Program-made: the position numbers and the translations under genes
NCBI GenBank assembly: GCA_003254905.1
Contig: QANU01099245.1
Coordinates: 62,001 to 126,000 of the forward strand
Length of the DNA stretch: 64,000 nucleotides
Direction of reading: 5' to 3'
Source of the DNA: Nissolia schottii
Lineage: Eukaryota > Streptophyta > Magnoliopsida > Fabales > Fabaceae
Shown: piece after piece, positions 11,220 through 22,758 of the stretch
How the letters are laid out: each line of letters opens with the position of its first letter
How positions within the stretch are numbered: the stretch's first letter is position 1
Notes under the pieces: model-generated
What the model was told of the DNA's origin: nothing
What the model saw: only the letters and a program-made list of their open reading frames with translations
The model's database searches: none

Positions 11220-12620
11220 ACTCCCTCCGTCAATTTTATTGTTATTTTTAAATAAAAATTTATTTAAGATTAATTGTTGTTTAGTTAAATTAAAAAAGTA
11301 TTAGAAGTATTTTTTACACTTATAATCTTGTTATCTCTCATACTTTATATAGTATTTAATAATTATAATACTTATTGGTCAAGGTTAATTTTATTTATAT
11401 ACTACATATTTTTTCTATCTTATTATTAATTAAATAATTTCTTAAACGGTGTGTTTTTATAAAAAATACACAAAAAATTTAACAGATGGCGTAATTCCTT
11501 TTTGCCTTATAACCATTCAATGATAATTTCTTTGGCACCTCAATTTTTATAAGGGCATAAGAATTAATTGCTGATTGTTTTTGTACATAAAAAAAGATTG
11601 CTAAAATTGAGTCACATACTCTATTTACTTTAAAATAAAAATAATAAAAGGTTTCAATCTTCTAAGTGTCAAAATGATTTGATTTATTAACTTTAAACCT
11701 TCTTTATTCAATTTAAGGCAAGACATGTGACAAAGAAAAAAAAATAATTAAAAGGTAATAATTTTATCATTGAATGTGAGCTACTCATTTAAAATAGTTA
11801 TCCATTTTATCTTTTAGGCATGTATTAAGAAAACGGTTGGAAAACGGAAAATACCCATTTTGGTCACTAAAAGTCTAATATCGAGTTACTTTGGTCTTTG
11901 AAATTTAAAATCTGACTTTTTAATCATCAAAATTGTAGGTTGCAGGTCAAATTAGTCACTCAATTCATTATCATTATTGTATTGTCATGTTTTCACTAAT
12001 TTTTGCATTAAATGAAAATGTAATAACAACAGAGGTTGTGTGACAAGACTAAAGGCTAAAAATATGATTGTGACTGTATTTGAAGCTACAAATCTTGTTT
12101 GTTATTGCAGTTTCATTTACCACCATAACTGCTCTGGCGACCTCATTTGCAATTTTAAGTGTAGTTACAACTCATTTGTCGTCTCAATTGTTGTTACTGT
12201 CCCTTTTAATGTGATATATCAACTAAAATGTAATAATGTAATAATGATAATGAATTGAGAAACTAATTTAACCTAAAACTTACAATCTCAATGATGAAAA
12301 AAGTTAAATTTTGAATTTTAATGACCAAAGTGGCTCGAACTTACACTTTTATGGACTAAAATGAGCATTACCCCGATTGAAAAAAATGTGAAGGTAAGAA
12401 AAAATTGATAATATTTTACTTACCTTACTTGTCTTTATTTATAGTGTGTGGTTAGAGTTATCATAGTGAATAAGTATGAGAAAAATAGTTGTTTAATAAA
12501 TGTATGTTAAAAAAAGAAATGATTAATAATGTATAAATTTAATAAGTTGACAACTATTTTTGAAACATACAAAAATAAAAAAGTAGACAATTATTTTAAA
12601 ACGAAAGAGAGAGTGATTTA
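11220..12620. mobile_element. MITE (CTCCCTCCGTC end) probably interrupted by the element at 11848-12374
   Basis: The left end starts CTCCCTCCGTCAATTTTATT at 11221. On the complement, the sequence ending near 12615 starts CTCTCTCTTTCGTTTTAAAA and shares the following pattern with many CTCCCTCC-ended plant MITEs. The interior is AT-rich and non-coding. Pairing these two ends across a nested insertion is inference; no target duplication was confirmed. Confidence 0.4.
11848..12374. mobile_element. Inverted-repeat (foldback-like) element, about 130-bp TIRs
   Basis: The left arm, CCCATTTTGGTCACTAAAAG onwards, matches the reverse complement of the right arm, which ends in AAAATGAGCATTACCCC, with similarity over about 130 bases. 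Similar stretches include ACTTTGGTC, GGTCAAATTAGT and CTCAATTCATTATCATTATT. The interior of about 250 bases has no conserved coding sequence. The same TIR family bounds the larger region 59598-62734. Family assignment is not resolved; it is a non-autonomous DNA element. Confidence 0.75.
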
Positions 12621-12719
12621 AAATGTTTTGTTTAAAACAAGTTTAAATGCATAAATGAATGATAAAGTGAGATTCTTGAGTTTGTAAGTTTAGTATAAAG
12701 TTTGAGGTGTTAGCAATGA

Positions 12720-14430
12720 AGGTATGGGGAATACTATGAAGGATGGAAGTGTAGAGTGAATGATCTCTATCCTCCTATCCAAACCTCCTTATGGATGGCT
12801 CTTGCTTTGACTCTAGGAAGCAAAGTATCTTTTTTGAAGATGCCATCTAATTTTGAGGTTTGATCTCCCTGCTTCTCGGTCTTTGGCCGTGTGCTATGGG
12901 CTCAAATCTGTTTGGTTCTGATGATCTCCCTTTCTCCCTATCTCTCCTTTTCTTTTTGATCATTTTTCCTCGGATTCCAAGATTTAGGATTGACCTCAAG
13001 GGTGCGGGGTTCGAGGGCCCTACTTTCCTGGGTTGCAACGCCCAGTCAACCCTCAAGGATGGGTCACTGTCTTCTCTCTCTTTCTTTTCAAAACTTACTC
13101 ACTTATTCTGGGACAAACAAAGCTCTCTTTTGTCTTTCCTACTTTTTCTTATCATGTGCAGGTTTTAAAAGGGTATAAGGGAAAAGTTGTTGGATTGGGT
13201 TATCAGTCTATGCTGGGGCGTGCAGGGGAAGCCCTTAGTTCTGGGTTCTGACCTTGACTCAAATAGGTTGCGGTGGGGGCGTCTTCTGAGACAAAGCTTC
13301 CAAGACTCAAAGAATGATCCAAAAGGCCTTGGGTTCGTTCCCTTGATATCTTGGGATGTAGGGATGGGATCTGATGTGAACCAAAGTTATTGTTTAAATT
13401 CAACTAACACAAGTGGTTCAACAAATTAACTTTCAATTTATTGTTGGTTGATGAACTTGGCTAGAAAAATGAGTTTTGCAAAGCAAAACTAAGAAATGTA
13501 GGCAGCGGAATTTGATAGCTAATCAAAAAAATTGGAATCACTCCAATTTGAGACAAACCACACAGGATTTGGTTAAGTCCTTTGATAATCTCACTTCTTG
13601 AATCACTCAAGAATTCAGGAGAATCACTCTCACAAATAAGTTTGATAGAAATCAAAAAAATGTTGAATCTTGTTCTATTTTCGCATTACCACTTTAGCTG
13701 CCTTATATAGCTTGCCAATTTGTGTTACATAATACCAAAAGTCACAAAATGAACTCCTAAAGGCTGCCCCAAAAACCCTAACCGAAAATCCACTCTAAAG
13801 GCACTATAATTGCATTAACATTCAGCCAAAGATGCTTTGTAACCTATGGCTGAGCATTCAACAATTGGCTGCCCATTAAGAACCAACTAAATGCAAAACA
13901 ATGCACTAATTCTAACTTATTCCACGGCTAGGCTGCTCTTATTATCCAAAACAAAACTGAAAACACACTAATTGATGGCTTTAAGGCTGACTTAACAACC
14001 ACAATGCCAATTATGCTAAAATAAACTCAGCCACGTTTTTGAGCCAATTATTATGAACAAAAAACTCCAAACAATAACTTATAAACTCAATCAGATTGTG
14101 GAATGCATGCCTTCAACTTGTGGACCAAGTTCCATGATACAATTAACCAATTTGGGCTCATCTTGATCCAAGCTAAGTTCCAATCTTCAAAATTGTAACT
14201 AAGTCTTGTTTTAAATCCTCATTGGCTTTTCTTGCTCTAGCCCGAGTCATAGGTCGTCCTAGTCCTCTTATTTGCTTCTTGGTCCTTGCCCTTGATCATG
14301 TTCTCATCAGGATCCAAACCCCCTAATCCATACCTTCTCATAGTTTCCCTCTTGTCCCTCATATGGGTACACCAAGGGTGTATGTGGAGTACCATCCTAT
14401 GCTCTTCCCTTAATTTCCTCATTAAAGACA
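12720..14430 (-). mobile_element. Decayed Ty3/gypsy retrotransposon 3' end: polyprotein C-terminus plus LTR
   Basis: On the minus strand near 14185-14290 a frame reads RGLGRPMTRARARKANEDL, the typical C-terminal tail of plant gypsy polyproteins. A frameshift separates it from an upstream frame ending at 14237. Downstream in the same direction is LTR-like sequence with a TATA box (CTATATAAGGC, about 13700-13712) and an untranslated region carrying a short open frame at 13461-13655. GGTTCACATCAGATCCCATC near 13370 fits the LTR end region of such elements. Exact LTR borders and a primer-binding site were not located. Confidence 0.5.
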
Positions 14431-14530
14431 AGTGATGTTGTTGTTAATCCTCTGAAATGTTATTAATTAATTGTTATGAATGGATTTGTATCAGGGAGTA
14501 TATCTTATACATACCGAAAAAACACTAATA

Positions 14531-15151
14531 CTCCCTCTGTCCACTAATAATAATCTTTTAGCAAAAAATATTTTGTTCAGAAACATTAGTCATTTTAGGA
14601 TCTCAATGTAGAATTAATTATTCCCTCCATTTTTTTTACTTGTCCACTTTTTCTATTTTGGTATTTTTACAAATAGTTGTTCATTTTTTAAATTTATATC
14701 ACATTAACTATTCTATTTTTTGCTATACTCATATTAAATAAACAAACTCTCTCTTGTGATTATACATTACTAATAACTCAAACTACCTTTATTATCTCTC
14801 TATTAAATAAAAACAATTATGTAAAGTATTATCAATTTTTTCTTTATGTAAAGTATTATCAATTTTTTCTTACTTGAATATTTTTTAATCATTTTCTTAA
14901 TACCAGCACATACCATAAAGTGGACAACTAAATAAAAATGGAGGAAACATTGTTTTTCTATTTTATACTTATTTATTAAACACTACTCTCTTTAATGCAT
15001 TCATAAATATAAAAAAAACTAATAGAGAGAGAAAAAAATTAAAAGGACAATTTTGTTAAATATATATGATTACTTTTGTGTTTTTGGCAATTTTAATAAT
15101 TTTTTAATCTATGTGCAAAAATTTTAAAAGATTTTTATTTATGAAGGGAGA
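14531..15151. mobile_element. Outer CTCCCTC MITE
   Basis: The left end, CTCCCTCTGTCCACTAATAA then ATCTTTTAGC, matches the reverse complement of the right end near 15115-15151 (CTCTCCCTTCATAAATAAAA then ATCTTTTAAA). The interior contains a second MITE at 14621-14947, so the outer copy is the older insertion. No coding capacity. Confidence 0.55.
14621..14947. mobile_element. Inner MITE nested in the 14531-15151 element
   Basis: Terminal inverted repeats: the left CTCCATTTTTTTTACTTGTC then CACTTT pairs with the reverse complement of the right end, CTCCATTTTTATTTAGTTGT then CCACTTT. About 325 bases, AT-rich and non-coding, with a small internal direct repeat (TATGTAAAGTATTATCAATT, near 14819-14870). 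It resembles Stowaway-type MITEs, but TA duplications are not distinct. Confidence 0.7.
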
Positions 15152-15485
15152 GAACAATATCCAATAAATTGGGTTAACAACACAGAAATCTATGATTGAT
15201 CACAAATGATGTTAATTAAGTTGAGCCTGATAAGCACTTGTAAACCACTTTTTCCAATGGAAAAAAAAATGATATTAAAGGAAGAAAAGTATAAAAGATG
15301 GCTCAAAAGCCATGCCAAGAATCAAATGCTGTAGATACACATGGTTAGTGCACTGACTTAGCGCCCTATGGAAAGGAGTGTGTTGTGCATAGTGTGTACA
15401 GTTGTTCCAAGAGTTGCTGAAAAGAGAGTTCGAAGTGGCAGCACCACTATAGCAGAAGAATAACATTAATGTATTTTTTTTATGT

Positions 15486-15957
15486 GTTAAATATGTTTTT
15501 ATTTTCTTATAAATTTTGAATTTTATATTTTATTTCTCATAATTTTTTTTTGTTTAAAATCGTCCTTCATAATTTTTTTTATAAGTTTTTAGTCTTTACT
15601 TTCATGTTAAGCTATTAATTGTTGACGTGGTAATTCACTTGACCACGTGGTGAAGGTGAGAGAGAGGAAGGAGAGATGCAGATGAGAGGCCATGGGCGAG
15701 GTCATTTCGCTAACAGCAACGGGGGAAACGACTCACAAAGTTGTATTGAAAAAAATAAGATAACAAGCGTATGTTACGTGCGTGACACATGATCTTATAA
15801 AAACCTTATTAGTTAAATGTCATGTTAACAAGGTTAACATGATGGTAAAGACTAAAACCTTAAAAAAAATTATGAGGAATGATTTTTAGTAAAAAAAAAA
15901 TTATGAGAAATAAAACACAAAATTCAAAATTTATAAAAGACTAAAAATATATTTAAC
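15486..15957. mobile_element. Non-autonomous element with TIRs of about 130 bp
   Basis: The left arm, GTTAAATATGTTTTTATTTT onwards, mirrors the right arm, which ends CTAAAAATATATTTAAC. Shared blocks are TATAAATTTTGAATTTT, TTTCTCATAATTTTTTTT, TTTTTAGTCTTTAC and TCATGTTAA. The middle, about 15630-15780, is less AT-rich and unique, containing a CACGTGG stretch and a purine-rich run. GTTAAATATGTTTTTAGTC-type ends are frequent in legume genomes (general knowledge). No transposase. Confidence 0.75.
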
Positions 15958-17929
15958 CATTTTTATTATTTATTTTGGGTTTAGAATAATATTAATGTTA
16001 TTTATATTAATTTGGTGTATTTTTTTAAAGGATATTTAATGTTTTCTGTACATATTAATTGAAAATAAATCTCAACATTTTTCTTAATCAATATTTAAAC
16101 AACTTTTCTTAAAATCTTTTTTAAAGATATTTATAAAAATGTGATTTCTCACTTATCCAATTAAATAAAAATGTACTAATAATTGTTACTTAAAAAATTG
16201 AATTGAAAAAAACCTCTTTAAGTCATTTTGTGCTGTTGTGGACAATAAATCAGGCCTCACCTCAGATTAATACTAGTTTAATGAAAACCTGTTCCTCCAA
16301 TGTCAGTTTCAACACCGTGATTGATTTGTCCTGTTATGTGTCTATCATTTTTACGTAAAACGCACCAAACGCATTTGGAAAAAAAGGAGGGAAAAAAAAA
16401 AGCATGGCATGCATTGAAAGAGAGCATGACCAAACATTGAAAGCGATGTTTCCTATTTACCTTAATCATTGTAGAAGATATCATGTCTATAAAAAAAAAA
16501 ATAGAAGATATCATCTTCTATATTCCTACATTTCATCATTTTGCTGGATCAGATTTCAACATAACATTCATGATCCAAATTAACTAAATCTTATCTACTT
16601 TCTCTTTTAGATTGGTCACTTATAACCTTAAACCATTACTACTAAATTTGTACACAAAATTTTAAATTTATTAGGAAAAACTAAATTGCATATTTTTAGT
16701 AAGAAAAAAATTTATAAATCTTTTGAACAAAACATAGCAGAGTTGTAACTTACTTTTGTTCAAAATTGTGTCTAACTCAATCTATAGACTAGCTCAGAAA
16801 GAGAGAGTTGCTCAAGCTCTTGCAAACTAGGTCCTTGTTTACAAGTACTTGATTGCACAACAAAAAATTTGGCTGGGGTGTACAAATTAACTATTGGACG
16901 AATTTTGATGGGACAAAATTTGTGTCACAGGCGTGAGTTCCATTTCATTTGATTGGGAATTAATCAAATTTTGTCAACAAAGAATAACCCAGTTAATTAA
17001 GTTTTACGTTTTTATCAGTGCTTGTCTCACCTAAACTTTTGAATATTAAAACAAAAGAGAAAATCGAATTTTAAATATCATGTATTATTTTATCGGATGA
17101 AAATTTTATTCTAGCGAGACAATTTTTGCCTCTTCCAGTTCCAAGTCTGATTGGCCCCGCTAAGAGGGATATATCAGCCGGCCTGTAGTTGGGCATTTGT
17201 TTCAAGTACTAACCAGATAAAACCCAATAACCCAAAATAAAAGATCATGAGAAAATCTGAAGCCCGACCCAAATGTTTTGTCTGTCACAGTCACAGCACA
17301 TTTACCGAGTAGAAGTCTAAATAAATCAACCAATCATCTTTGACCAAAAAAAAAAATAATAATAATATAATCATGCTTTGTTGCTTGGCTAAGATGCCAA
17401 ATGAATGAATAAAATGAAGCAAGCAAAGCTGCAGTTCTAGTTATGCAATTGAGAGGCATGGGCTATGTTCTTTTTATATATAAACTTGATTTCACCACCA
17501 TTAAGAATTAACTTCACCATTCTGATCCTCTAATTTATCATTTGATAGGAAAAGCAAGAAGCTAAAATTAACAGCCACTAAAGATTTCTTTTTACCTCTA
17601 AATCCTCATATATCTTTTGAATTTTGTAAAAGGCAGCAGCAGCAGCAGCTTAAGAACTTTAGTGACACATAGGGGTACACTGTAGAGTGTACTGTACATC
17701 AACAGTGGGTAGAGTGTAGCTAGAGACATACACAGCCTAGGTAGATGGCGAGGGTAGTATGTAAGGAGGAAAAAAAAGGAAGAAAAAACCGCGAGGGTGC
17801 GGTGAACGATGATCTACACCGTTCAAAAGGTTCCCTAAGAAGTAAGTGCCTACGGTAATCTGGACCGTCCATTATTATGCGGAGATCGAGAGGGGAGTGA
17901 GTGGCTTCATCGTCGTTATTGGTGGTTGT
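15958..17929. other. Intergenic region; 3' flank of the C2 gene
   Basis: AT-rich sequence with no recognisable gene. A short CAG run is at about 17635-17649. The last few hundred bases before 17930 are likely 3' untranslated sequence of the minus-strand C2-domain gene. Confidence 0.5.
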
Positions 17930-18769
17930 TTACCTTTCCATGGCGGCGTTGGTGGGACTGGGAGGGAGGTTTTGGATACTCCGGCGAGCCACCAAGCAGC
18001 ACAGGAATCCCGAAGACATTAGCCCTTTGTTTCCCGCGAACTCCCTCACCCCGTTCCACTCCTTCAGCGCCCCCGCCGTCGTCCTCGGCGACGACGTCGT
18101 CGACGGGGAGTCCTCGCCTTCAAACGATTCCGAGCAAGAATGCTCGCAAGAATCAGTAGAACCTTCATCCGCCGCCCCCGCGGCGAATTTCTGCTTCGTT
18201 TCCTCCAGCGCCGCCGCCGCGCACTTCTGCTTCGATTCCGCCGGCGCCGCTTTTTTCCGGTGCTGCTGTTTCTTCATTCCCATGAGGTCACGGTAACCGA
18301 TCGCCCAGATCTTGTCAAGCGCCGGGAAGTCAGAGGCATCAACCACCATCGCGCCGATGTTCATGACGCCGTGGAACCTCCCCGACGGCCGGCGAATCTG
18401 GACGGCGCTGAAGCAGGGTGTTCTGGAGGCGGAGTCGGCGGCGGATGGGAGGATGTTGCTGACGAGAAATCTGACGGTGCCGATTATGTGGTCGCGGAAG
18501 GTTCCGACGGCGTAGATGGCGACGGAGATGCCGGAGGTTTCGCTGGCGAGGTATTCCGGCGTGACGCGGAAGAGGAACCTGTCGTTCCACGTAGGGTTGT
18601 GGCCTCCGATCTTGTCGACTCTGGTTCGGAGCTTGGTGGAGGAGTCGATCCATATGAGGGCGTAGGTCTGCATCGTCCGCCGGGGTGATGAAGGCGGCTG
18701 CAGTTCTTGGGCTGAGATCAAGTTGATCTCCAATACTTGATATTGCTGCATCTTCCCCGGCGACGCCAT
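17930..18769 (-). CDS. C2-domain protein (SRC2-like/BAP-like), 279 residues
   Basis: Membrane- or calcium-associated C2-domain protein of unknown specific role. The single exon has much higher GC than its surroundings. Residues about 8-145 form the C2 domain: YQVLEINLISAQEL (strand 1), QTYALIWIDSS, the core motif GGHNPTWNDRFLF, SVAIYAVGTFRDHIIGTV, and the final strand before GRFHGVMNIGAMVV. The C-terminal part, about 175-279, is low-complexity, with a KKQQHRKK basic patch, Ala-rich and Ser/Glu-rich runs, and no transmembrane helix. I chose the ATG at 18769 (MASPGKMQQYQVLEIN). The frame is open upstream to 18853, so an N-terminal extension cannot be excluded, and Met7 is an alternative. Acidic calcium ligands are sparse, so binding may be calcium-independent (inference). 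Confidence 0.85.
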   Translation of the reverse strand: MASPGKMQQYQVLEINLISAQELQPPSSPRRTMQTYALIWIDSSTKLRTRVDKIGGHNPTWNDRFLFRVTPEYLASETSGISVAIYAVGTFRDHIIGTVRFLVSNILPSAADSASRTPCFSAVQIRRPSGRFHGVMNIGAMVVDASDFPALDKIWAIGYRDLMGMKKQQHRKKAAPAESKQKCAAAALEETKQKFAAGAADEGSTDSCEHSCSESFEGEDSPSTTSSPRTTAGALKEWNGVREFAGNKGLMSSGFLCCLVARRSIQNLPPSPTNAAMER

Positions 18770-19170
18770 TCTCTCTCTCTCTCTCTCTAGAACCTTACCG
18801 CACCGCCGTATTGCATTTTTTTCTTCTTCAGTCGCCGGCAAGTGATGGACCAAGGAAGAAGCTGTGGTTGTGATTCCGGCGGAGGGGAGTGGCGCTTGAT
18901 GATTGTTGAGAGAAAAGGAAATGGTATCTTTCCGGTGACAAGCACGTGGTGTGAGACTTACCTTTTATATATTTATTGGGTTTGTTTATTTATTTTCTGG
19001 TGTTAGTTATTAAAAATATTAGCTGTAAAAATAACTAAACTGGGGGTGTTAAACCTTAAAGTGAGGTCTTAAGCAAAAGCCGCCTAATTGTCAGTTAAGA
19101 AGCCAACAAACCCAACCTCCTCACAACAACTAATATACAGATATTAACAAATTCATCATATAACTAGCGG
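18770..19170 (-). promoter_or_regulatory. Promoter and leader of the C2-domain gene
   Basis: On the minus strand, AAATATATAAAAGG near 18962-18975 is a good TATA box. A G-box CACGTG is at 18943-18948, and a CT-rich leader (GA repeat, 18770-18788) lies just before the start codon. The G-box suggests bZIP/bHLH control, for instance abscisic acid or light (inference). Confidence 0.5.
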
Positions 19171-20345
19171 TTAATATTGATTTACTGCTAATATTATTTC
19201 CTCTAGTTTTTTAATGTATGCTATTTTAGAACTGAAGCCTGTGTGATAATATGTATAATTTTCATGCTCTTTCTTCTTCGGAAAGAGCATAATCCAGTTC
19301 TGTTTCTTTTGACACAAGTTAGGCCAACAAGAGGCTGGGCTAGTGTTTGGGATTGCTATGTTTGGAGCATTCCATTCAAGTGTTGCACCTCCCTCAGCTT
19401 TAGCAGCCAATCCTCCATCCCTATTTATGCGTTGGTTGTGGAACCTGAAAACGTTTTCATATGTGCTCTTTCATATATCATCTTGGTATCTGTCTGATCT
19501 TTTTTTATTCATTTGTTTTGATATATGATACCTGGTTCACTGCTCTACATTATTCTTTATTGACACAACTTTTTAAAACCTGTATTTTTTGAACTGTATC
19601 TTAATTTTCTGTTTCCTTCTTACAAAGCTTATTTGCTTTGATGTGTTTCATTTACTGATTTGGATGCATCTGTGCAAAAAAGTTTGATATATATCAAACT
19701 CACATGGTCTGAAGGGAAATGATATGTACATAGGTATATATTAACAATATATGTTTGGACTGGTGATGTGGTGTGGTCTTACTCTCGGAGTCATGGAAGT
19801 ATCGTTTCCATTTTGTCATCTGAATTGTGTGCTACTAAAATCACATTTTGTGAAAGGGCAAGAATAGTATTCATGTAGTATTACGAAAATCCTTTTGTCC
19901 CCTAATATGTGTATTTGACACAAGTTATGCCAAAAAAAGGCCTAGTGTTGAGATTACAATGTTTGGAGCATTTCATTCAAGTATCGCACCTCAGCTTTAG
20001 CAGCCAATCCTCTTTATCTATTTGTGTGTTGGTTGTGGATGAACATAAATGTTCAAGAAAAACATTGTTCAATTTCAATTAAACATTTTAACCATCAATG
20101 TAATGTTGTCACAGAGAGGAAATTGTGGTACCAAAGTCATCAATCGAAGTTCCATAACTTCTCTCGCTATGGCTGTGGGGAACAAGATGAAAGGGAAGCA
20201 AGAAGCTGCTGTATTGGGACACTAATTTTCTCCCAAGTTCCTCTATTTTTGCCGCTTGTTTGAGTGTTTCCAATATGCGTTTGTAGATATATGCTTTGTA
20301 CTGTTAATTACGCATTCTGATTCTGAATAAAGAGGTTTCAACTTT
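19171..20345 (+). pseudogene. Two diverged copies of an unidentified roughly 130-bp exon-like segment, with poly(A) signal
   Basis: Segment A (about 19310-19445) and segment B (about 19917-20042) share GACACAAGTTAGGCCAACAA-like starts, ATGTTTGGAGCATTCCATTC and CTTTAGCAGCCAATCCTC. In A the frame reads MFGAFHSSVAPPSALAANPP; in B a short deletion breaks it. Downstream, a 40-codon frame at 20103-20225 starts MLSQRGNCGTKVIN and ends KQEAAVLGH, followed by AATAAA at about 20324. This looks like the 3' part of a small transcribed or formerly transcribed gene with a duplicated exon. I do not recognise the protein. Confidence 0.35.
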
Positions 20346-21250
20346 CAACCATTTTGGGTGCTTTATTTATTTATTTTTGGGCTAAGTTCATTTGTATATA
20401 TGATCTAAAATATCCTTCTAGTTGCGAGCCTGCCTAGATGCAATTGTCAGGGTTGGCAGTCACGGACTGTCAGATAATTCTTTACTTCATATGCATGAGA
20501 GAAACTTTTGGCTAAAGATGAATGAGAAGAGATAAGATAAATAGAATAGAAAGAAAATTAGGACAAGATTCCTAACACCCCTCCCTCTGCTCAAATATAA
20601 AGAGGAAAACTACAAATTCTGAATATTCAATTGTTTAACTCAACTAACATCAGTGGATGTATTCACTGTCACGGACGTTGTCCGATACAGGGTGTGGTGG
20701 TCCTGATCCAAGGCAATGAAGGCATGATAATAATCATTTAGGCCTTCACCAAACACAATCATATTTCCCGATTGGTTGGTTCTAAGATCAAGACTTCCAA
20801 GACTACTTTCTCCAGGTATCTGCTCCATTTCTCTTCCTTTTTTGCATGCAACAAAAATTGCATGACATGATTGGATTCCCCATAAAAAGCTTCTAATTTT
20901 TTAGTTGAAATGTTTGAATATCCGAGAAGAGAAAAAAGAAGATAATACATATGTAGTGTAGAAATGAAGTATTTTTTTCCTTCATTTATCAAGAATGTAT
21001 ATGAAGATATAACTATCTGATGACCTTCACCTACTTTTATATAGCCCCGTCTTAGCATCTAAGACACGTTAGTTGGTCAGATTCCAAACATTTGTCTTTA
21101 GTCATGTCTTGGCTCTTGTTGACACATAATTATTGAGCTAATTAGGGAGCCCGTCTAATTTGAGTTTTGTTTTAAAATATTATTGCTACATAATTGCATG
21201 GTCTGTAAGGTGGTACATCGTGTCTGCTAATTTTAAATATATATGAGGCT
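20346..21250. other. Intergenic region upstream of the chitinase gene
   Basis: No recognised gene. Minus-strand open frames at 20640-21058 lack known domains. The segment around 20560-20600 (CCTAACACCCCTCCCTCTGC) resembles retroelement debris, but this is not firm. Confidence 0.4.
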
Positions 21251-21251
21251 C

Positions 21252-21258
21252 TATAAAT
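21252..21258 (+). promoter_or_regulatory. TATA box of the class III chitinase gene
   Basis: TATAAAT lies 43 bases upstream of the start codon at 21295. This implies a very short leader of roughly 10-15 bases. Confidence 0.55.
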
Positions 21259-21294
21259 TAGTTCCCAACTAGTTTGGTATCATGCTAAGAAACT

Positions 21295-22197
21295 ATGGGC
21301 AGTGAAGCATCTTACTCTTCAATTTTCTTTCTGCTAATTACCCTTGCCTTGGTTTCCAGTACAAATGCTGGTGACATTGTGGTTTACTGGGGCCAAGACA
21401 CTAGGGAAGGTTCACTGCGTGCAACATGCAACTCTGGACTGTATAAAATCGTGAACATAGCATTCCTCTCAACATTTGGAAGTGGTAGCCAACCTCAGGT
21501 AAATCTAGCAGGACATTGCAACCCTGCATCAAACGGCTGTGCAAGTTTGAGCAGAGACATCAAGAATTGCCAGAGCAAAGGCATCAAGGTCATGCTCTCG
21601 ATCGGTGGCGGCAACCCGGGTTACTCCCTGTCATCCTCCCAAGACGCCACAAACTTAGCAGATTACATATGGAACAACTTCTTGGGAGGAAGATCAAACT
21701 CAAGGCCGTTCGGTGACGCCACATTGGACGGTGTAGATTTCGACATTGAAGTTGGTGGAGGTGAGTCACACTATGGAGAGGTAGCTAGGAGACTCTCCCA
21801 GCATAGCAGAGGGGGAAAGAAAGTGTACCTAAGCGCCGCACCGCAGTGTCCCTTCCCTGATCAGCACCAGAATGGGGCATTGTCAACAGGGCTGTTTGAC
21901 TTTGTTTGGATTCAGTTTTACAACAATGGACCATGTGAGTTTGACTCTGGGGACCCCACCACCAGGTTTCAGAGGTCGTGGAGCCGGTGGATCTCGTCAG
22001 TGAGGGTGGGGAAGTTTTATGTTGGGGTTCCTGCCTCGCGTGCTGCAGCTGGGAGTGGTTATGTTCCGCCGCAAGTGCTGGTGAATAGAGTGTTGCCATT
22101 TGTGAAGAGGTCACCCAAGTACGGAGGGGTCATGCTGTGGGATAGGTACAATGATGAGCAAATTGGATATAGTTCCAAGATCAGGAGCAGGGTTTGA
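21295..22197 (+). CDS. Class III acidic endochitinase (GH18, hevamine-like), secreted
   Basis: Hydrolyses chitin beta-1,4 links in the apoplast as part of defence (family knowledge). It is a single exon of 300 residues, the usual length. Residues 1-25 form a signal peptide (hydrophobic FFLLITLALVSS, cleavage after TNA). The mature chain starts GDIVVYWGQ. The catalytic motif DGVDFDIE is at 145-152, so Glu152 is position 127 of the mature chain, the hevamine catalytic number, with Asp148 and Asp150 in place. Conserved [26 protein letters not shown] and YGGVMLWDRY are all present, as are the cysteines. The usual GQNGNEGTL loop reads GQDTREGSL, changing residues near one end of the substrate cleft, so specificity may differ (inference). 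A TATA box lies just upstream and AATAAA at 22282-22287. A broken paralogue sits at 40089-40995. Confidence 0.95.
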   Translation: MGSEASYSSIFFLLITLALVSSTNAGDIVVYWGQDTREGSLRATCNSGLYKIVNIAFLSTFGSGSQPQVNLAGHCNPASNGCASLSRDIKNCQSKGIKVMLSIGGGNPGYSLSSSQDATNLADYIWNNFLGGRSNSRPFGDATLDGVDFDIEVGGGESHYGEVARRLSQHSRGGKKVYLSAAPQCPFPDQHQNGALSTGLFDFVWIQFYNNGPCEFDSGDPTTRFQRSWSRWISSVRVGKFYVGVPASRAAAGSGYVPPQVLVNRVLPFVKRSPKYGGVMLWDRYNDEQIGYSSKIRSRV

Positions 22198-22281
22198 ATT
22201 GAACCTTAGCAACGCAAGGACTTTCGTAATTGCTGCAGTTAAGTAAGTTCTGTAATGTGTCAAAGGCAAATCTCATGTATC

Positions 22282-22287
22282 AATAAA
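22282..22287 (+). terminator. Polyadenylation signal of the chitinase gene
   Basis: AATAAA, 85 bases downstream of the chitinase stop codon, in a normal position for a plant 3' untranslated region. Confidence 0.55.
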
Positions 22288-22758
22288 AGCTTCTTTTGTA
22301 TATTTTCATGATGTATCTATCTGGTTGACTTATGTATGTCATGCATTGATCGATGATGGAAGGGAAAGGTGAAGAGGAAGAACAAATTGCGGAAAGGGAT
22401 ATGAAACAGCAAGACAGCAGCGCCATGGAGACTCGAAGAAAATTGAGCAACTTTCCTCTATCTTTATTTTATGGGAATGGATCATCTCATATAAATTTCT
22501 TACAAAACTTTGTTATGTGTAATTTCTTACGAAACCTTGTTATGTGTAATTTTTTACCTTTAATTTTTCTTTTGTTTATGTCATGTATATGTTTTACTTT
22601 GTCAATTAAAATTAAGAAATCACACGTGACAATGTCATGTAAAAGATACACATGAAAGATTTCATTCTCTTATTTATTTCAATGATAAAATATGTTCAAG
22701 TGTAACTTTTCTTGGTATTTTTATCCTTTTTAAATGGGTTTAATCAAATTAATAGAGT

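Noticed and set aside
12847..13429. Overlapping open frames on both strands
   Set aside because: They fall in or beside gypsy LTR-like sequence; no domain and no consistent gene structure.
18140..18688. Long plus-strand frame opposite the C2-domain gene
   Set aside because: It is a mirror of a GC-rich, strongly codon-biased gene on the other strand. Its peptide is low-complexity and has no domain, whereas the minus strand has a clear C2 domain.
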